A DNA stretch of 29,860 nt from Saccoglossus kowalevskii (GCF_000003605.2 NW_003114460.1:609194-639053); one strand, 5' to 3'; shown: positions 1-9,961, counted from the first letter of the stretch. A program made the numbers and translations. Notes: a model not told the origin generated them from the sequence alone.

Positions 1-460
1 TAAAGTGATATTTTCGACTTCTGTAAAAACGCAAGTCCAATTGCTTTGATATTACATATATAGGTACTACATGTAGACCTCTCTCAGATTTGTTCATTTT
101 GTAATGATATCTTTAATTCTCTAATTTTGGTGAATATTTTTGTAATTTTTGGTAAAAAGTGATATTTTTGACTTCTTGTTAAAAACCACAAGTCTGATTG
201 CTTTTATATTACATTTATAGGTACTACATGTGGACCTCTCTCAGATTTCTTCATTTTGTAATGATATCTTTAATTCTCTAATTTTGATGAATATTTTTGT
301 AATTTTTGGTAAAAAGTGATATTTTTGAATTCTTGTTGAAAACAGCAAGTCCCATTGCTTGATACTATACATATTGTTCATTTTCTAATGATATCTTCTG
401 TTCTTTAATTGAAATGTGCATTGCTAACAGCGGAGCTATCTCAGCCGATAGGCTGCTTGT
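1..460 (+). repeat. Tandem-core interspersed repeat, copy 1 (5' part outside window)
   Basis: Three units of about 155 bases, marked by the recurring GTGATATTTT at 5, 159 and 316. Each unit runs through 'GACTTCTTGTTAAAAAC', 'GGTACTACATGTGGACC' and 'AATTCTCTAATTTTGG'. A unique tail follows (about 410-460) with GCGGAGCTATC and the small hairpin CAGCC-GATA-GGCTG. The same units and tail recur at 1189-1862, 5218-11762 and 22177-22632, and inverted at 29764-29860. No coding potential. The layout (tandem core plus conserved ends) resembles the bivalve 'pearl' or Helentron-associated non-autonomous elements; that family link is an inference. Confidence 0.8.
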
Positions 461-1188
461 TTTTTATACCAGAAACAAAAGAGAAATGAGCGGATAAATT
501 ACTAAAAGAGTAATTCTTGCAAAACACAAGAATAGACAATTATGACAATAATGGTCAATACAATTTTTCATTGATATTTCATATTTAATGTAGTAATCTT
601 AAATGATACTTACTTAGTGGCCAAATCAAATAAAAAATAGGATTTTCGACCAAAAATGGTGTTTATAAAGCTGAAATGCCATGCTTTCTGAATATACATG
701 TATAAAATATGACATTGTCTTCATCATCTTGATGATTAATCAATTTCATCTTGTGCTTCATTAGTTATTGTTATTCATTTCAGCTGGAATATTGGGCCAG
801 CTCACATCATTTCATTTTCCACTGAAGTCTATTTCTTCATTAATTATGGATTTGAACAAATAATCAATCAATGGAATTGGTTGATTAATGATTTGAAGGT
901 AATTCACATACTTGCATGAAGCCATGGTGACTTGGTGAAAAAAAATAAATTTCAGACATGCTAAGCTTTGAATATTGTATGTAAAATGACACTTTTATTC
1001 CTGGGTTTAAATCAATGAAGAAAGAGTGTAAAGTAACCTGTAGTGTATGGTGTCCCATGATGTATGTACATGTATGAGTGGTGCGGCTCCCTAGGCAGTA
1101 AATTTGGGAATGCACCATCCATCTTTATTTAATAGAAATGATTTAAAATACATGCTTGTATGCTTGATCATTGCCATACAGCTTTTTT
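461..1188. other. Non-coding spacer or upstream intron
   Basis: AT-rich sequence between two copies of the tandem-core repeat. No exon resembling the upstream part of ACP7 could be recognised on either strand. It presumably lies inside an ACP7 intron, because the exon at 1995 begins in mid-protein. I see nothing else I can support. Confidence 0.5.
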
Positions 1189-1862
1189 AGCTCTGCTGTT
1201 GACTTTGTCGAGCGGAGCTTATCATATGAGTGATTGTCCGTCGTCTCCGTCGTCTGTGTCAATGTTTTTTTGTGACTTCTTCTTGAAAACTACAAGCCTG
1301 AATGCTTTGATACTTGGTGTATATGTACCTTGGGTAGACCTCTCTTAGGTTTGTTCATTTCATGTTGATATCTTCAATTCTCTAATTTTGGTGAATATTT
1401 TTGGTAAAAAGTGATATTTTCGACTTCTTGCTAAAAAACACAATTGCTTTGATATTACATATATAGGTACTACATGTGGACCTATCTCAGATTTGTTCAT
1501 TTTGTAATGATATCTTTAATTCTCTAATTTTGGTAAATATTTTTGTAATTTTTTGTAAAAAGTGATATTTTTGACTTCTTGTTAAAAACTGCAAGTCCGA
1601 TTGCTTTTATATTGCATTTATAGGTACTACATGTGGACCTCTCTCAGATTTGTTCATTTTGTAATGATATCTTTAATTTTCTAATTTTGGTGAATATTTT
1701 TGTAATTTTTGGTAAAAAGTGATATTTTTGAATTCTTGTTGAAAACAGCAAATCCCATTGCTTGATACTATACATATTGTTCATTTTCTAATGATATCTT
1801 CTGTTCTTTAATTGAAATGTGCATTGCTAACAGCAGAGCTATCTCAGCCGACAGGCTGCTTG
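1189..1862 (+). repeat. Tandem-core interspersed repeat, copy 2 (full length)
   Basis: The best complete copy. The head starts AGCTCTGCTGTTGAC and has an inverted match GAGCGGAGCT a few bases on. One diverged core unit follows ('GAAAACTACAAGCCTGAATG', about 1280-1400), then three core units with GTGATATTTT at 1410, 1562 and 1719 (spacing 152 and 157). The tail has CAGCAGAGCTATCTCAGCC ending in GGCTGCTTGT. The start AGCTCTGCTGTT is the reverse complement of AACAGCAGAGCT in the tail, so the element has short terminal inverted repeats. No ORF of note. Confidence 0.85.
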
Positions 1863-1994
1863 TTTACCATAGGCGCACCTCTGTCATTTATATAAACACA
1901 TGCACTACAAATAGAGTAAATATGGTAAGATTTAAAACCACTTATAGCCTTCATATAGAGCATATAATTTTTTATGAATTCCTTATCTACACAG

Positions 1995-2108
1995 GAAGCA
2001 ACAAAACCTGAAAATCGTGCCAAACGTCCATGGATTATAACAATGGGTCACCGTCCAATGTATTGTTCTAATAACGATCACGATGACTGCACACGATTTG
2101 AAAGTATT
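1995..2108 (+). CDS. ACP7: ACP7-type purple acid phosphatase, exon A (internal)
   Basis: Exon of a metallophosphoesterase of the animal purple acid phosphatase family (ACP7/PAPL), predicted to hydrolyse phosphomonoesters with a dinuclear metal centre, probably secreted or lysosomal. The acceptor is CTACACAG before GAAGCA and the donor is GTAAGTATG; the exon is 38 codons, phase 0 at both ends. It encodes KRPWIITMGHRPMYCSNNDH, a near-perfect match to the family's GHRPMYCS block, whose histidine is a metal ligand. The family is about 430-460 residues; the signal peptide and the GDxG, GDxxY and GNHE-type motifs should be encoded upstream of this window. The following five exons continue the same protein in register. 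Confidence 0.93.
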
Positions 2109-3292
2109 GTAAGTATGAAGTACATTGTGGACCATAATAATAATAATGATAACTTTATTACACAACTAAATCATCAGAGGATTTAGTAAGGTAAAGAAAA
2201 TAACAAGACATAAAAAAAACTGAAAAAAATAAAGAATATCGAAATAATAACTTCAATATTCTCACAACTTGTAATCAGGGGATTTATAGATTTTATCTTT
2301 AAGGTATAGTGAAAAGGCTTTTCCATTTTTCATTACCTCAACAACAAAAAATAGACTTGAAAGATCACAATCTTCAAAAAGTCTTTTCCTTTCACTTTTA
2401 AAGGAAGAACATCAAATGATAAAATGCTTCTCATCATCACGAGAATTTATTTTAAATATATAATCATAATGAAATGAAGAGATGAATTACTATATCTATG
2501 TCAGTAATATATCAACTAACATTATTTTATGTGAATGCTTATTCCAAAATTGTGGATCAATTGTAATATAGAGAGATACAGTCATAGTGTTTTGTAGCTG
2601 TGAAGATTTCTGTGAAGATGACAATTTTGTCCTGATGACTACCCGGTATGAGTTGAATCATTAGGCCCCCAAAAAAATGTTTTGTTGCCCTCAGCGATCG
2701 ACCGTAAAATATGAAATATCTGGTCGCGTTCCCAGACCGTTGTTTGGCCCCTAGGGACCCCGGGAAATAAGTGGCAACTTTAAACCTCGGGCTGATCTGT
2801 ATTTCTCTGACATGTTCCGAATACTATGAAGTCCATGTACCCCGCTATTTACAATACCCTTAGTTTTCAAGAGTTAATAAAAAAAAAATCCGACCGACCA
2901 ACCGAATTTTTTCAATTTTTCGACTTTAGGGCAACATAAGTTTGTTTTTTTTGGCCTTATGAACAGTTTGCTGCGAGAAATGTTTGGACCATCAGTATAT
3001 GATTTTTAGTTCTTAGACGTACAACAGTGACAACAGTGGCAAGAACTATCAGACTGTAATATAATATAATAGTGATGCTCACTGTTGTTGTTATTAATTA
3101 AACTACTAGGGTAACTTTGTAAAGTACATAGGTCTACCAGGATATGTAATATCAAAACATATGCGCAACTTTGTCACAAACTAGCACTGATCTGTGTGCA
3201 ACGTTTTGTGACAGGGTACATATGGTATAAATAAATTACATCATGGTGCGGGGACTAAAGTAATGTTGCATTTTTGTCAATATCTCTTTTAG
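2109..3292 (+). other. ACP7 intron holding a Harbinger-like MITE
   Basis: Intron from donor GTAAGT to acceptor CTTTTAG. It is mostly AT-rich non-coding sequence, with runs of ATAATAATAATG near 2136. The more GC-rich stretch at 2664-2956 is annotated separately as a short inverted-repeat element. No exon-like coding stretch was found. Confidence 0.7.
2664..2956. mobile_element. PIF/Harbinger-like MITE (about 293 bp)
   Basis: The left end reads GGCCCCCAAAAAAATG then TTTTGTTGCCCT. The right end, reverse-complemented, reads GGCCAAAAAAAACAAAC then TTATGTTGCCCT, giving imperfect terminal inverted repeats of about 29 bases. TTA flanks both sides (2661-2663 and 2957-2959). A TTA target duplication with a terminus starting GG is typical of PIF/Harbinger elements. 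There is no transposase ORF, so it would be a non-autonomous MITE. The superfamily is inferred from the ends only. Confidence 0.6.
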
Positions 3293-3347
3293 ATTCGAAC
3301 AGGATATTTTGGAAAATATGGCTTAGAAGATTTATTTTATAAATATG
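3293..3347 (+). CDS. ACP7: ACP7-type purple acid phosphatase, exon B
   Basis: A short exon (55 bases) after acceptor TCTTTTAG, with donor GTAAGC. It encodes IRTGYFGKYGLEDLFYKYG, corresponding to the family segment that contains YGLEDLFYKYGVDL. It enters in phase 0 and leaves after the first base of a glycine codon completed by the next exon. This is the helix and loop between the GHRP and the (G/A)HxH metal-binding blocks. Confidence 0.92.
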
Positions 3348-3862
3348 GTAAGCCATGTTTTTTTCATTTCACAGTGCAATGCACATTTTTAGAAAATTGT
3401 TGATTCACTTGTTTTACTTTTTCAAGAATATACATCATGAGAATTTTATTAAAAAATGTTGATTTTGAATGACTTTTTTTACATAGCGACATGTGATCTA
3501 CATAATTAATGAGGACTGTCAACAAATACCCATCTATTTGAGGAATATCTTAATGCATAACTTTTGATTTAACATGGAAGACATAAATGTTTAAACATGA
3601 TATCTGGTAATTCTGGTTATTATGCAAATTATAGATATCTTTTTCTGGACACTAAAACAAGAAATTCAAATCAAAATACTATTCATTATGTACAACACAT
3701 GTGAAATAAATTGTTTGTTTACACCAAATAAAACTTTAGACAAAGTATTTTTATGGTTATTGTGCTTGTTCTGAAATTTACCATTTACGTAAGCATCCTG
3801 TATGCTAATATTGTAACGAATATTTCCGATAATTTATATAATATTTATTGCATAACTTAAAG
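3348..3862 (+). other. ACP7 intron, non-coding
   Basis: AT-rich intron between exons B and C. I see no repeat structure or coding signal worth separate annotation. Confidence 0.6.
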
Positions 3863-3930
3863 GTGTTGATTTGGAATTCTGGGCGCATGAACACACTTAT
3901 GAAAGACTATGGCCTGTGTACAATCTCACG
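3863..3930 (+). CDS. ACP7: ACP7-type purple acid phosphatase, exon C (AHEH metal-binding motif)
   Basis: 68 bases, acceptor CTTAAAG and donor GTAAGC. It completes the split glycine codon and encodes VDLEFWAHEHTYERLWPVYN then LT. AHEHTYERLWP is the purple acid phosphatase (G/A)HxH block with two metal-binding histidines, and all key residues are intact. It leaves in phase 0. Confidence 0.93.
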
Positions 3931-5077
3931 GTAAGCAAACCTATTCTATTCATGACATTTGTATTCTACGTTACTGCATTCCTTTGTAAGTACATGTAGC
4001 TATGGTTTATAGACTCAATACTGGTAGATGATGGTTTTGAAATACTGCTTCATTTACATTGTAGATATCATATTGAAATGACATTGTGTCATATTTAATT
4101 TCTTTGAATGAACTGGTAACTACAATAATATGTACTCTCTGTCCATTCTCCATCCGGAGACTATGGGTCTTTTATCACGAAGCTAGGTAGTCACCAGGGA
4201 ACATATCCCCCTAGTCTCTGCCACAAGCTAATTTAAATATTTATGACCGGACCTAGTGCGCTCACGTCTCTCCCCGGGGATGCCCCAAGCGACGTGGCAG
4301 GAAGTAGATGTATTGGTCTGCTGCTATGTGAGCGAAACTCGTATAAAATCGATAAAATTTATATGTTTTTATGTTTGGGAAAATTATCTAAATACCTTTT
4401 TACCTATCAATTTCGTAGTTCACAATCTTTTCCCCAACATTGCCCAGTTGTGACGTCATATCGCAGTCAAACAAAAATTGGGCAGCCGCGTCACCCTGAG
4501 GCAACAATGCGAACGCACCAATGATTTGAACAGACGATTCACATCTACGTCTCCTACCGCACGATCTACTTTTTCATTATTTTAACATTTTGAAATGATT
4601 TTAGCACTGAATGTAAAAATATTTGATATATTTATTTTAAATAACACACATTTTTTTCAACAGAAGCTTGAGATATAAGAAACAAATGAATTAAAAACGT
4701 GAAATACCAACAATTTTGGTGTAAAATGTCGCCTGTGGCAGAGTCTAGTTGTGGCTCTCTGTGGCTCCCAAGGTCAAAAAGACTCTGCAAGGGAGAGTGC
4801 TCTCTGCCCCAACTACTATAACATGACATATTAAATCTGAGAGAATGCCACCTAACAGGTATAAATGGTAAAAACTGTCCAGTGTGCTGTTCCTATGCTA
4901 AGTGCATATCATGAAACCCATGCAGACATCCTCAATGTAAAGAGTTGAGGATCATTCGTATCCACAAGTGTTTAGGTCTCCAGATCTTTACCCATCTGAA
5001 TGAATGAATGAATGAATGAATGAATGATAACATTTTGAGAAGTGATAGTATTGATGACATTATTAATTTGTCGGTAG
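3931..5077 (+). other. ACP7 intron with TE-like GC-richer block and (TGAA)n tract
   Basis: The intron holds a CpG-richer block (about 4130-4830) bounded by an inverted match: CTAGTCTCTGCCACAAGC at 4215-4232 against the reverse complement of GCCTGTGGCAGAGTCTAG near 4732-4749. A (TGAA)n microsatellite lies at 4997-5027. The ORFs of 65-93 codons within the block have no recognisable protein features. No exon of ACP7 is missing here, since exon C joins exon D in frame. Confidence 0.6.
4997..5027 (+). repeat. (TGAA)n microsatellite
   Basis: Seven full perfect TGAA units plus a partial one, in the intron shortly upstream of exon D. Confidence 0.95.
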
Positions 5078-5149
5078 GTTTATAACGGCAGTGTGGATGC
5101 ACCGTACACCAATCCTAAAGCTCCTGTACATATCATTACTGGATCAGCT
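5078..5149 (+). CDS. ACP7: ACP7-type purple acid phosphatase, exon D
   Basis: 72 bases (24 codons, phase 0 at both ends), acceptor TCGGTAG and donor GTAAGT. It encodes VYNGSVDAPYTNPKAPVHII then TGSA. This matches the conserved family block containing YTNP..PVHIITGSAGC, and the GC is supplied by the next coding exon at 11869, some 6.7 kb downstream. That intron was expanded by nested transposons. Confidence 0.93.
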
Positions 5150-5217
5150 GTAAGTATTTCTCACTGTAGCATATATAGTGATTCTTTACCTGCTATTTTC
5201 ATATCTAGTTTTTTTTT

Positions 5218-5646
5218 AGCTTCGCTGCAGACTTTGTTGAGCGGAGCTTATCATATGAATGATTATCCATTACTGTTTTTACTTTTTCGACTTCTTCTTG
5301 AAAACTACAAGCCTGATTGCTTTGATACTTGATATATATGTACCTTGGGTAGACCTTACTTAGATTTGACTCTTATTCTTACTTAGACTCATAAAGCCCA
5401 TTTGTTTGATATTACCGGTACATAGGCACCTGAGGTGGACCCCTCTCAGATGTGTTAATTTTGTGATGATATATTCAATTCTCTAATTTTGATAAATATT
5501 TTTGTCATTTTTGGTAAAAACTGATAGTTTTGACTTCTTGTAAAAAACAGCAAGTTTGATGGCTATGATATTACCGTATATATATAGGTACATGTATCTC
5601 ATGAACCGATCTCAGATTTGTTCATTTTGTGATGATATCTTCAATT
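5218..5646 (+). repeat. Tandem-core interspersed repeat, copy 3, left part (split by DIRS element)
   Basis: Starts AGCTTCGCTGCAGAC, followed by GAGCGGAGCTTATCATATG and diverged core units ('GAAAACTACAAGCCTGATTG', 'GGTAAAAACTGATAG'). It runs up to GATATCTTCAATT, where the family consensus is broken by the DIRS terminus. The remainder resumes at 11700 (AATTCTCTAATTAAAATG) and ends at about 11762, so the two parts are one repeat copy. Confidence 0.82.
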
Positions 5647-5868
5647 TCACTACGTTCAATTACCCACCATAGACTCCAGTCAGTCAAAATGACTATTTTG
5701 AACTGTAGGCATTAATCTGCCGGTGACGGAGAGATAGAATCTAGGTCAGGGGAAGCCCTATAACCCCAAGATTCTCTTTCCCTTACGTCACGAACCAAGT
5801 GGCCGAGGCCATATGGCCGCGCCATAGACGACTGTATAATCACTCTTCTTTTTTCTCTGCATCTGCGG
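5647..5868 (+). repeat. DIRS left inverted terminal repeat
   Basis: Begins TCACTACGTTCAATTACCC and contains CAGTCAAAATGACTATTTTG, CCGGTGACGGAGAGATAG and CTTACGTCACGAACCA. The reverse complement of about 11441-11650 carries the same blocks in the same order. Homology fades near TTTTTCTCTGCATCTGCG. Confidence 0.88.
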
Positions 5869-6388
5869 GGATGAAGTTTTAGCGGCTTTGCTGGATCGCC
5901 TGCCTTTTTTTTCCTGTCCGGGTTTCTAGCTTGGGTTGTTGCCGCTGCACGGCATCCAACATTGTAGCTGGTAGGATAAGTTTTCCTTGTCATTTTACCC
6001 TTGTATCGTTTTGTGTGTAGTATTTTTCACAACAAAGAAATTAAAGCCCGGCGCCACTACGTAACCACTTTCGCGGCGGCACCTTTTACAACTGTATTTT
6101 GTTTTTTCCCTCATGCATGTCGTCTTTTATTTGCAATGTATTTAGCAATGTATGGATGTAATGACAGCACCAGGGCTTGCTGCCGTTTTTCCTTTTGGTC
6201 TCCTCGCGTTTCGAGTCGACTGTGCTGTGGTTATATTCAGAATTTACCAACATAGAACCCGCATCGTAGCTGCGTGCAGGGTTCGAGGTTTTTGCGTGAA
6301 GGTGTGTGTTTTCACTGGAGTTCTGAGGCCTGAGATTTTCTTTCAGAGCCATCAAAATCGCTGAGACTGACCGCATCACAGCAAGGTC

Positions 6389-8312
6389 GTGCGTCCAGTT
6401 AACAAATTGGTTAAAGTGAGTTGCATGTTTGGCATGAGTGGAAAGTCCTCACACTCGGCTACCAGTGCTTCATGTATCGGGATGTCGAGTAGGAGGCCTG
6501 TTGGTGGAGGTACCGATATTTTTCTCGGTTTCCCCCAGGGCATCCTCACAGTCTGTTTTTTTCAGGTGGTGGTTTACCCGATTTTACCGGCTGCAGCGAG
6601 GCTGTGCCCCTGGAGGCTTTCCTCCTGTAGGGTCCGTTGCGGGTCCCTTTGTGGACCCTTCCTCGCATGGCGCCGGGTTTGCCTTCGAGTTGAGGGCTTT
6701 GGGCGAGGGACTGTCAGGGCAATTGCGTCCCTGGCAGGCCGGGTAGATCAGACGCAGTCGGAGCGAGCTGTCTCCACTGCGGCCCCTTGGTGGGCAAGCA
6801 GGAAGAAACATGAAAGCATGTTTGCATTCCAACACGTCTCGTGCAAGGAACCCCCGTTCCCAGCCGCGGCTCTCCCACTATTTTTGGGGGAGGCCGAGGC
6901 TCAGACTAATTGCACCGGGCCTCCTCTGGAGCCTCGGGCTCTGAATGCCAACGGGGTGCTGGCAGCCAAGCCTCCGATCTCGGGGCAGGGCTTTCAGGTT
7001 AGAGCACACGTTGTCCCCCCTACTTTCAGCCAGCTAGGGTTCGTTACGCGGTAACGGTACAATGGTAACGAATTTATCCTTGTGTACGGTCTCTGCTGTG
7101 GGTTTTGACTCCCTTCTTAACAACCCACAGGCGTCCCCAGAGGGAACCGACCCTGTCATGAGACGCACAGTCGAACACGCTTCTTCTCACATATTTAAAG
7201 TGAAAGGAGACGCAGTTCGCTTGTGTCGGATACAGCCCCTCAGAGTCTTCCATTCGTATGACTTGATGAGCCACGCTTTTGGGGCGATCATCGATCCCAG
7301 TGATACAATGCAAATACCCCCACCCTTGATGCTAAGGCGACCACCTAAGGTTGCTTCAACGCTTATGGGATCACGGGCGTCGGGATCCAAAGCAACCCTG
7401 TTGGCACGTCTCTCCCTGTCCGTCCGGGTGCGGAGTGGGGCGCAGAGCACGCAAACAGTGTTGATCGGCAGACGTTGGTCAGCCGCGGAGGATGTAACGC
7501 TTAATGCAGCCAGGTGGGGAAAACATTAGGCAACACTTCCCGCTGGACCAAACGCTACCCGGTCGCTGTGGTTTCGGGATCAGACCCCATAGCGTGGGAT
7601 GAGACCAAAATGCCCCCAACCGGATCCCAAGGCTCCTTCCCCAGACCCCGGTACCACGAATTTGGCAAACCAGGCAAAGGGGGACAGCCGCGTTCCATGG
7701 GCGTTCTTGCCAATCGAAGACGACCCATCCAGCCCTGAGGGCAGAGTTGCTTGAGCACATTATTGTGCGCGCCCAGGACTCTGGAGACCTTGGAGGCAGC
7801 CACCAGCCTCCTAGACCAGGCAACATTTTTACTGGTGGGCCACCGCACATCTACGTGCGACACCCCCTAGTGTTGCCTGGCTTGCTTGGCCAGGGCCACT
7901 ACTGTGCTACGAGACGCGGCCTTAGACGCATGTGTTTTCACCGACAAGCTGAGTCGGGGTATGTCCCCACCTCAGTGACACAGACTGGACACCCTCCACC
8001 CTCTTTGTTCAGGGAATGGTGGGTACAGTCTTGCAGCTTTGAAGTGCAATGAACCAGAGGGTTCAGATTGAATCCGCTGGCCAGTTGGCTCTGCCAAAGG
8101 CAAGCGGAGGGCACCCCAAGCACAGAAAACACAACGCCCTAGGGCGTCGTCCGCTAGCCAGAGTCAGCCAGGAGGCAAGCGCTCATACCCTTCCATGGGA
8201 GGGAAGAGTAGTGGCGCACCCCCAGGGAGGAAAGAGCCAGGTGGTGGCTCCTCACCCCCCCCCCCCCCCCACTGGGCGGACGTCTTCCTGGCAGCGAGGG
8301 AAGCATGTTTGA
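6389..8312 (+). pseudogene. DIRS gag-like remnant (several frames)
   Basis: A run of overlapping GC-rich ORFs in shifting frames fills the place where DIRS gag lies. The clearest gag-like part begins at 7784, in a frame reading ETLEAATSLLDQATFLLVGH, then RTSTCDTP, a stop, and LARATTVLRDAALDAC before another stop. That helix-rich text resembles the gag block of other DIRS elements from recall, not from a search. Near 6438 the frame reading ESPHTRLPVLHV may be a degraded Cys/His finger. The 3' part is basic and Pro/Gly-rich, interrupted by a C16 run (8255-8270). The ORFs at 6389-7054 (221 codons) and 7062-7529 (155 codons) are probably frames of this decayed gene, not separate proteins. Confidence 0.6.
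8255..8270 (+). repeat. Poly-C run (16 C)
   Basis: A homopolymer in the gag/RT linker of the DIRS copy, giving a proline run in one frame. It is a likely site of frameshift or sequencing error. Confidence 0.9.
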
Positions 8313-8332
8313 CGCTGACCTCTGCAATGGGG

Positions 8333-8356
8333 GTGTGTGTGTGTGTGTGTGTGTGT
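8333..8356 (+). repeat. (GT)12 microsatellite
   Basis: A perfect GT tract within the DIRS gag/RT linker. It is not part of any expected DIRS protein, so it is probably a post-insertion expansion. Confidence 0.95.
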
Positions 8357-8587
8357 GGCCAGGTCACAACTTAGTGACTACTTCAGGCCTTGGGGAACTC
8401 ACCTCATGGGGGAAGGGAGCACCCATCCCCCCTCGCAACTGCCGAACCCACGGCCACATATCCCTGTCGTACACAGATTGCACCGGTGTAGTCCGGTTTG
8501 GAGACAGTGGGTGACCGGTCCCTGGACCTTTCCAGGTGGTAACATCCTGTTACGGGATACCGCTGAAATCTCCATTTCCCCCCATCA

Positions 8588-9068
8588 GTGTCTCCCCTGT
8601 TGGGCACTGCCAGGGGACTCAATCAGTCAGGAAGTAGCAGTTTGCTGGGAAAAGGCGTCATACACAGGGTACATCAACCGGAACTAAGTCCAGACTTCTA
8701 CCCAAATGTGTTCATAGTACCAAATCTACAAGTGGCGGGTGTCCAGTCCAGTTCTGGACCTAGGCAGACTGAATCAGTACGTGCTCCTCGATCGGTTCCA
8801 CGTGGAGACACCATTCAGGGTTCTCCTCTCCATCCACCGTTTCGACTGGCTAGCCCCACTAGACTTAAGCAGGGCCTACCTGCACATACCGATGCACCCA
8901 GCGAGTTGTCATCTCCTTGAATTGCCCAGCTGGGCCAAGTATTCAAATTTTGGGTGGATATGGCCCCCGCATTAGTTTCGGGACTACCATATCAACCGGC
9001 TCGAACTGAGAGCAGTGTACTTAGCACTACCACACTTTCTACCTGTAGTTCAAGACCACACAGTCCTG
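8588..9068 (+). pseudogene. DIRS reverse transcriptase fragment and start of RNase H
   Basis: The frame from 8739 reads SSPVLDLGRLNQYVLLDRFH, then VETPFRVLLSIHRFDWLAPL and DLSRAYLHIPMHPAS. This is the fingers/palm start of a DIRS RT (RPV.DLR.LN.Y, then motif A with D..xAY). Upstream, in another frame, is VFIVPNLQ, the usual FLVPK block. After about 8940 the text jumps almost directly to HINRLELRAVYLALPHFLP, the RNase H start (about 8990 on). The RT core with the catalytic YxDD box is therefore missing, and the enzyme cannot have been functional in this copy. Confidence 0.85.
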
Positions 9069-9439
9069 AAGGGGGTTATTTTCGTTCAACGTAATTGCAA
9101 TATTTTTTTGTTCGTACGTAAATTGAAAAATTAAATTTCGTAATTCTGTAATCACAGGCTAGACGTACAACGTAATCAATCAAATATTTTTTTCGTACAC
9201 TGTAAAAATGTGTCATTTTTCTCGGTACGTACAAGAATTTACATCCAAATAAAAAAAGCTGTAAAGAATAATCCACGGAAATTACATTTTCGAAACTGTA
9301 AAACGACTAGATGACACAATTCACTGCAAAATTCAATTTTAACTGTAAACTGTAAAAACTTCTTTTTTTTCATTGTAATTTGTAAAAAGCCCTTTTTATT
9401 TCCCATGAAACTGTACTAGCTACTCCCCTTGCCCGCCCT
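9069..9439. mobile_element. AT-rich insertion (about 371 bp) in DIRS RNase H, 8-bp target duplication
   Basis: The RNase H text breaks at HTVL and resumes at 9440. CAGTCCTG occurs on both sides (9061-9068 and 9440-9447); removing one copy plus the insert restores a continuous reading (HTVL, then a diverged D/TGNAVVVSL). The insert starts AAGGGGG and its other end reverse-complemented starts AGGGCGGG, so a terminal repeat is short at best. It has no ORF and is full of TGTAAAA/TTTTACA motifs. An 8-bp duplication and (C)AGGG-like ends suit a hAT-type MITE, which is an inference. Confidence 0.72.
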
Positions 9440-9950
9440 CAGTCCTGCTCCGCACAGGCAACGCAGTGGTGGTCTCCCTCAAGAAGGAGGGGGGACGCAT
9501 TCCTCCATCGTTGTCAGTCCTAGCGGAGCAAATCCTCCTTTGGTGCCTGGAATACAATGTGGAGCTAACCGCACACCACCTTCCAGGGGTGAGGAACAGT
9601 CTGGCGACGCCTTTTCAGGACGGCTCCATCTCCAGAACACAAAGTGGCTGATACCCCAGTGGGTGGCCTCCAGGCTAACCCCGTGGACCCACTTAGTTGT
9701 GTATGCCTTTCCTCCCTTCCCGCTAGTTCACCGGGCACCGGAGAAAACTTCGACTGGTGCACACCTGCATATTATCATTGGTCACACCCAATTGGCCAAG
9801 CAAGGCCTAGTTTCCACTTTTGTTGGAAATGATGGTCGAAACACCAGCAGTGCTTCTGGACTTACCGGACCTGCCGTCCCAACCAGACGGCGCACTACCA
9901 ACGAGCCCAGCAGGTATCACTTACACGCATAGAGGGTCTCAGTAGACCCG
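9440..9950 (+). pseudogene. DIRS RNase H C-terminus and following conserved block
   Basis: One frame reads GNAVVVSLKKEGGRIPPSL, then AEQILLWCLEYNVELTAHHL and PGVRNSLAT. This matches the DIRS RNase H end (..N.VV.Y.N..GG..S..L, LL.W, A.HIPG..N..AD). A frameshift follows, then VYAFPPFPLVHRAPEK. In a third frame there is text like the DIRS stretch before the recombinase. The AFPPF block lies where DIRS elements have a Dam-like methyltransferase-type motif; whether a full domain was once present cannot be judged. The expected aspartate near the end of the RNase H domain is lost (LATPF instead of AD). Confidence 0.75.
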
Positions 9951-9961
9951 CACATACGAAA

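Noticed and set aside
1160-1348. 62-codon ORF at the head of repeat copy 2
   Set aside because: It reads through the repeat's hairpin and first unit, and similar text recurs at 5093-5332. It is repeat sequence, not a gene.
1-1994. Upstream ACP7 exons (GDxG, GDxxY, GNHE blocks)
   Set aside because: No frame contains these motifs in the region before 1995; they lie outside the window.
5712-5993. 93-codon minus-strand ORF over the DIRS left terminus
   Set aside because: It is the antisense of the inverted terminal repeat; no protein is expected there.
6389-7054. 221-codon ORF as an independent gene
   Set aside because: It lies in the gag position of the DIRS element, is GC-rich throughout, overlaps other open frames and shows no start context or domain. 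It is best read as one frame of decayed gag.
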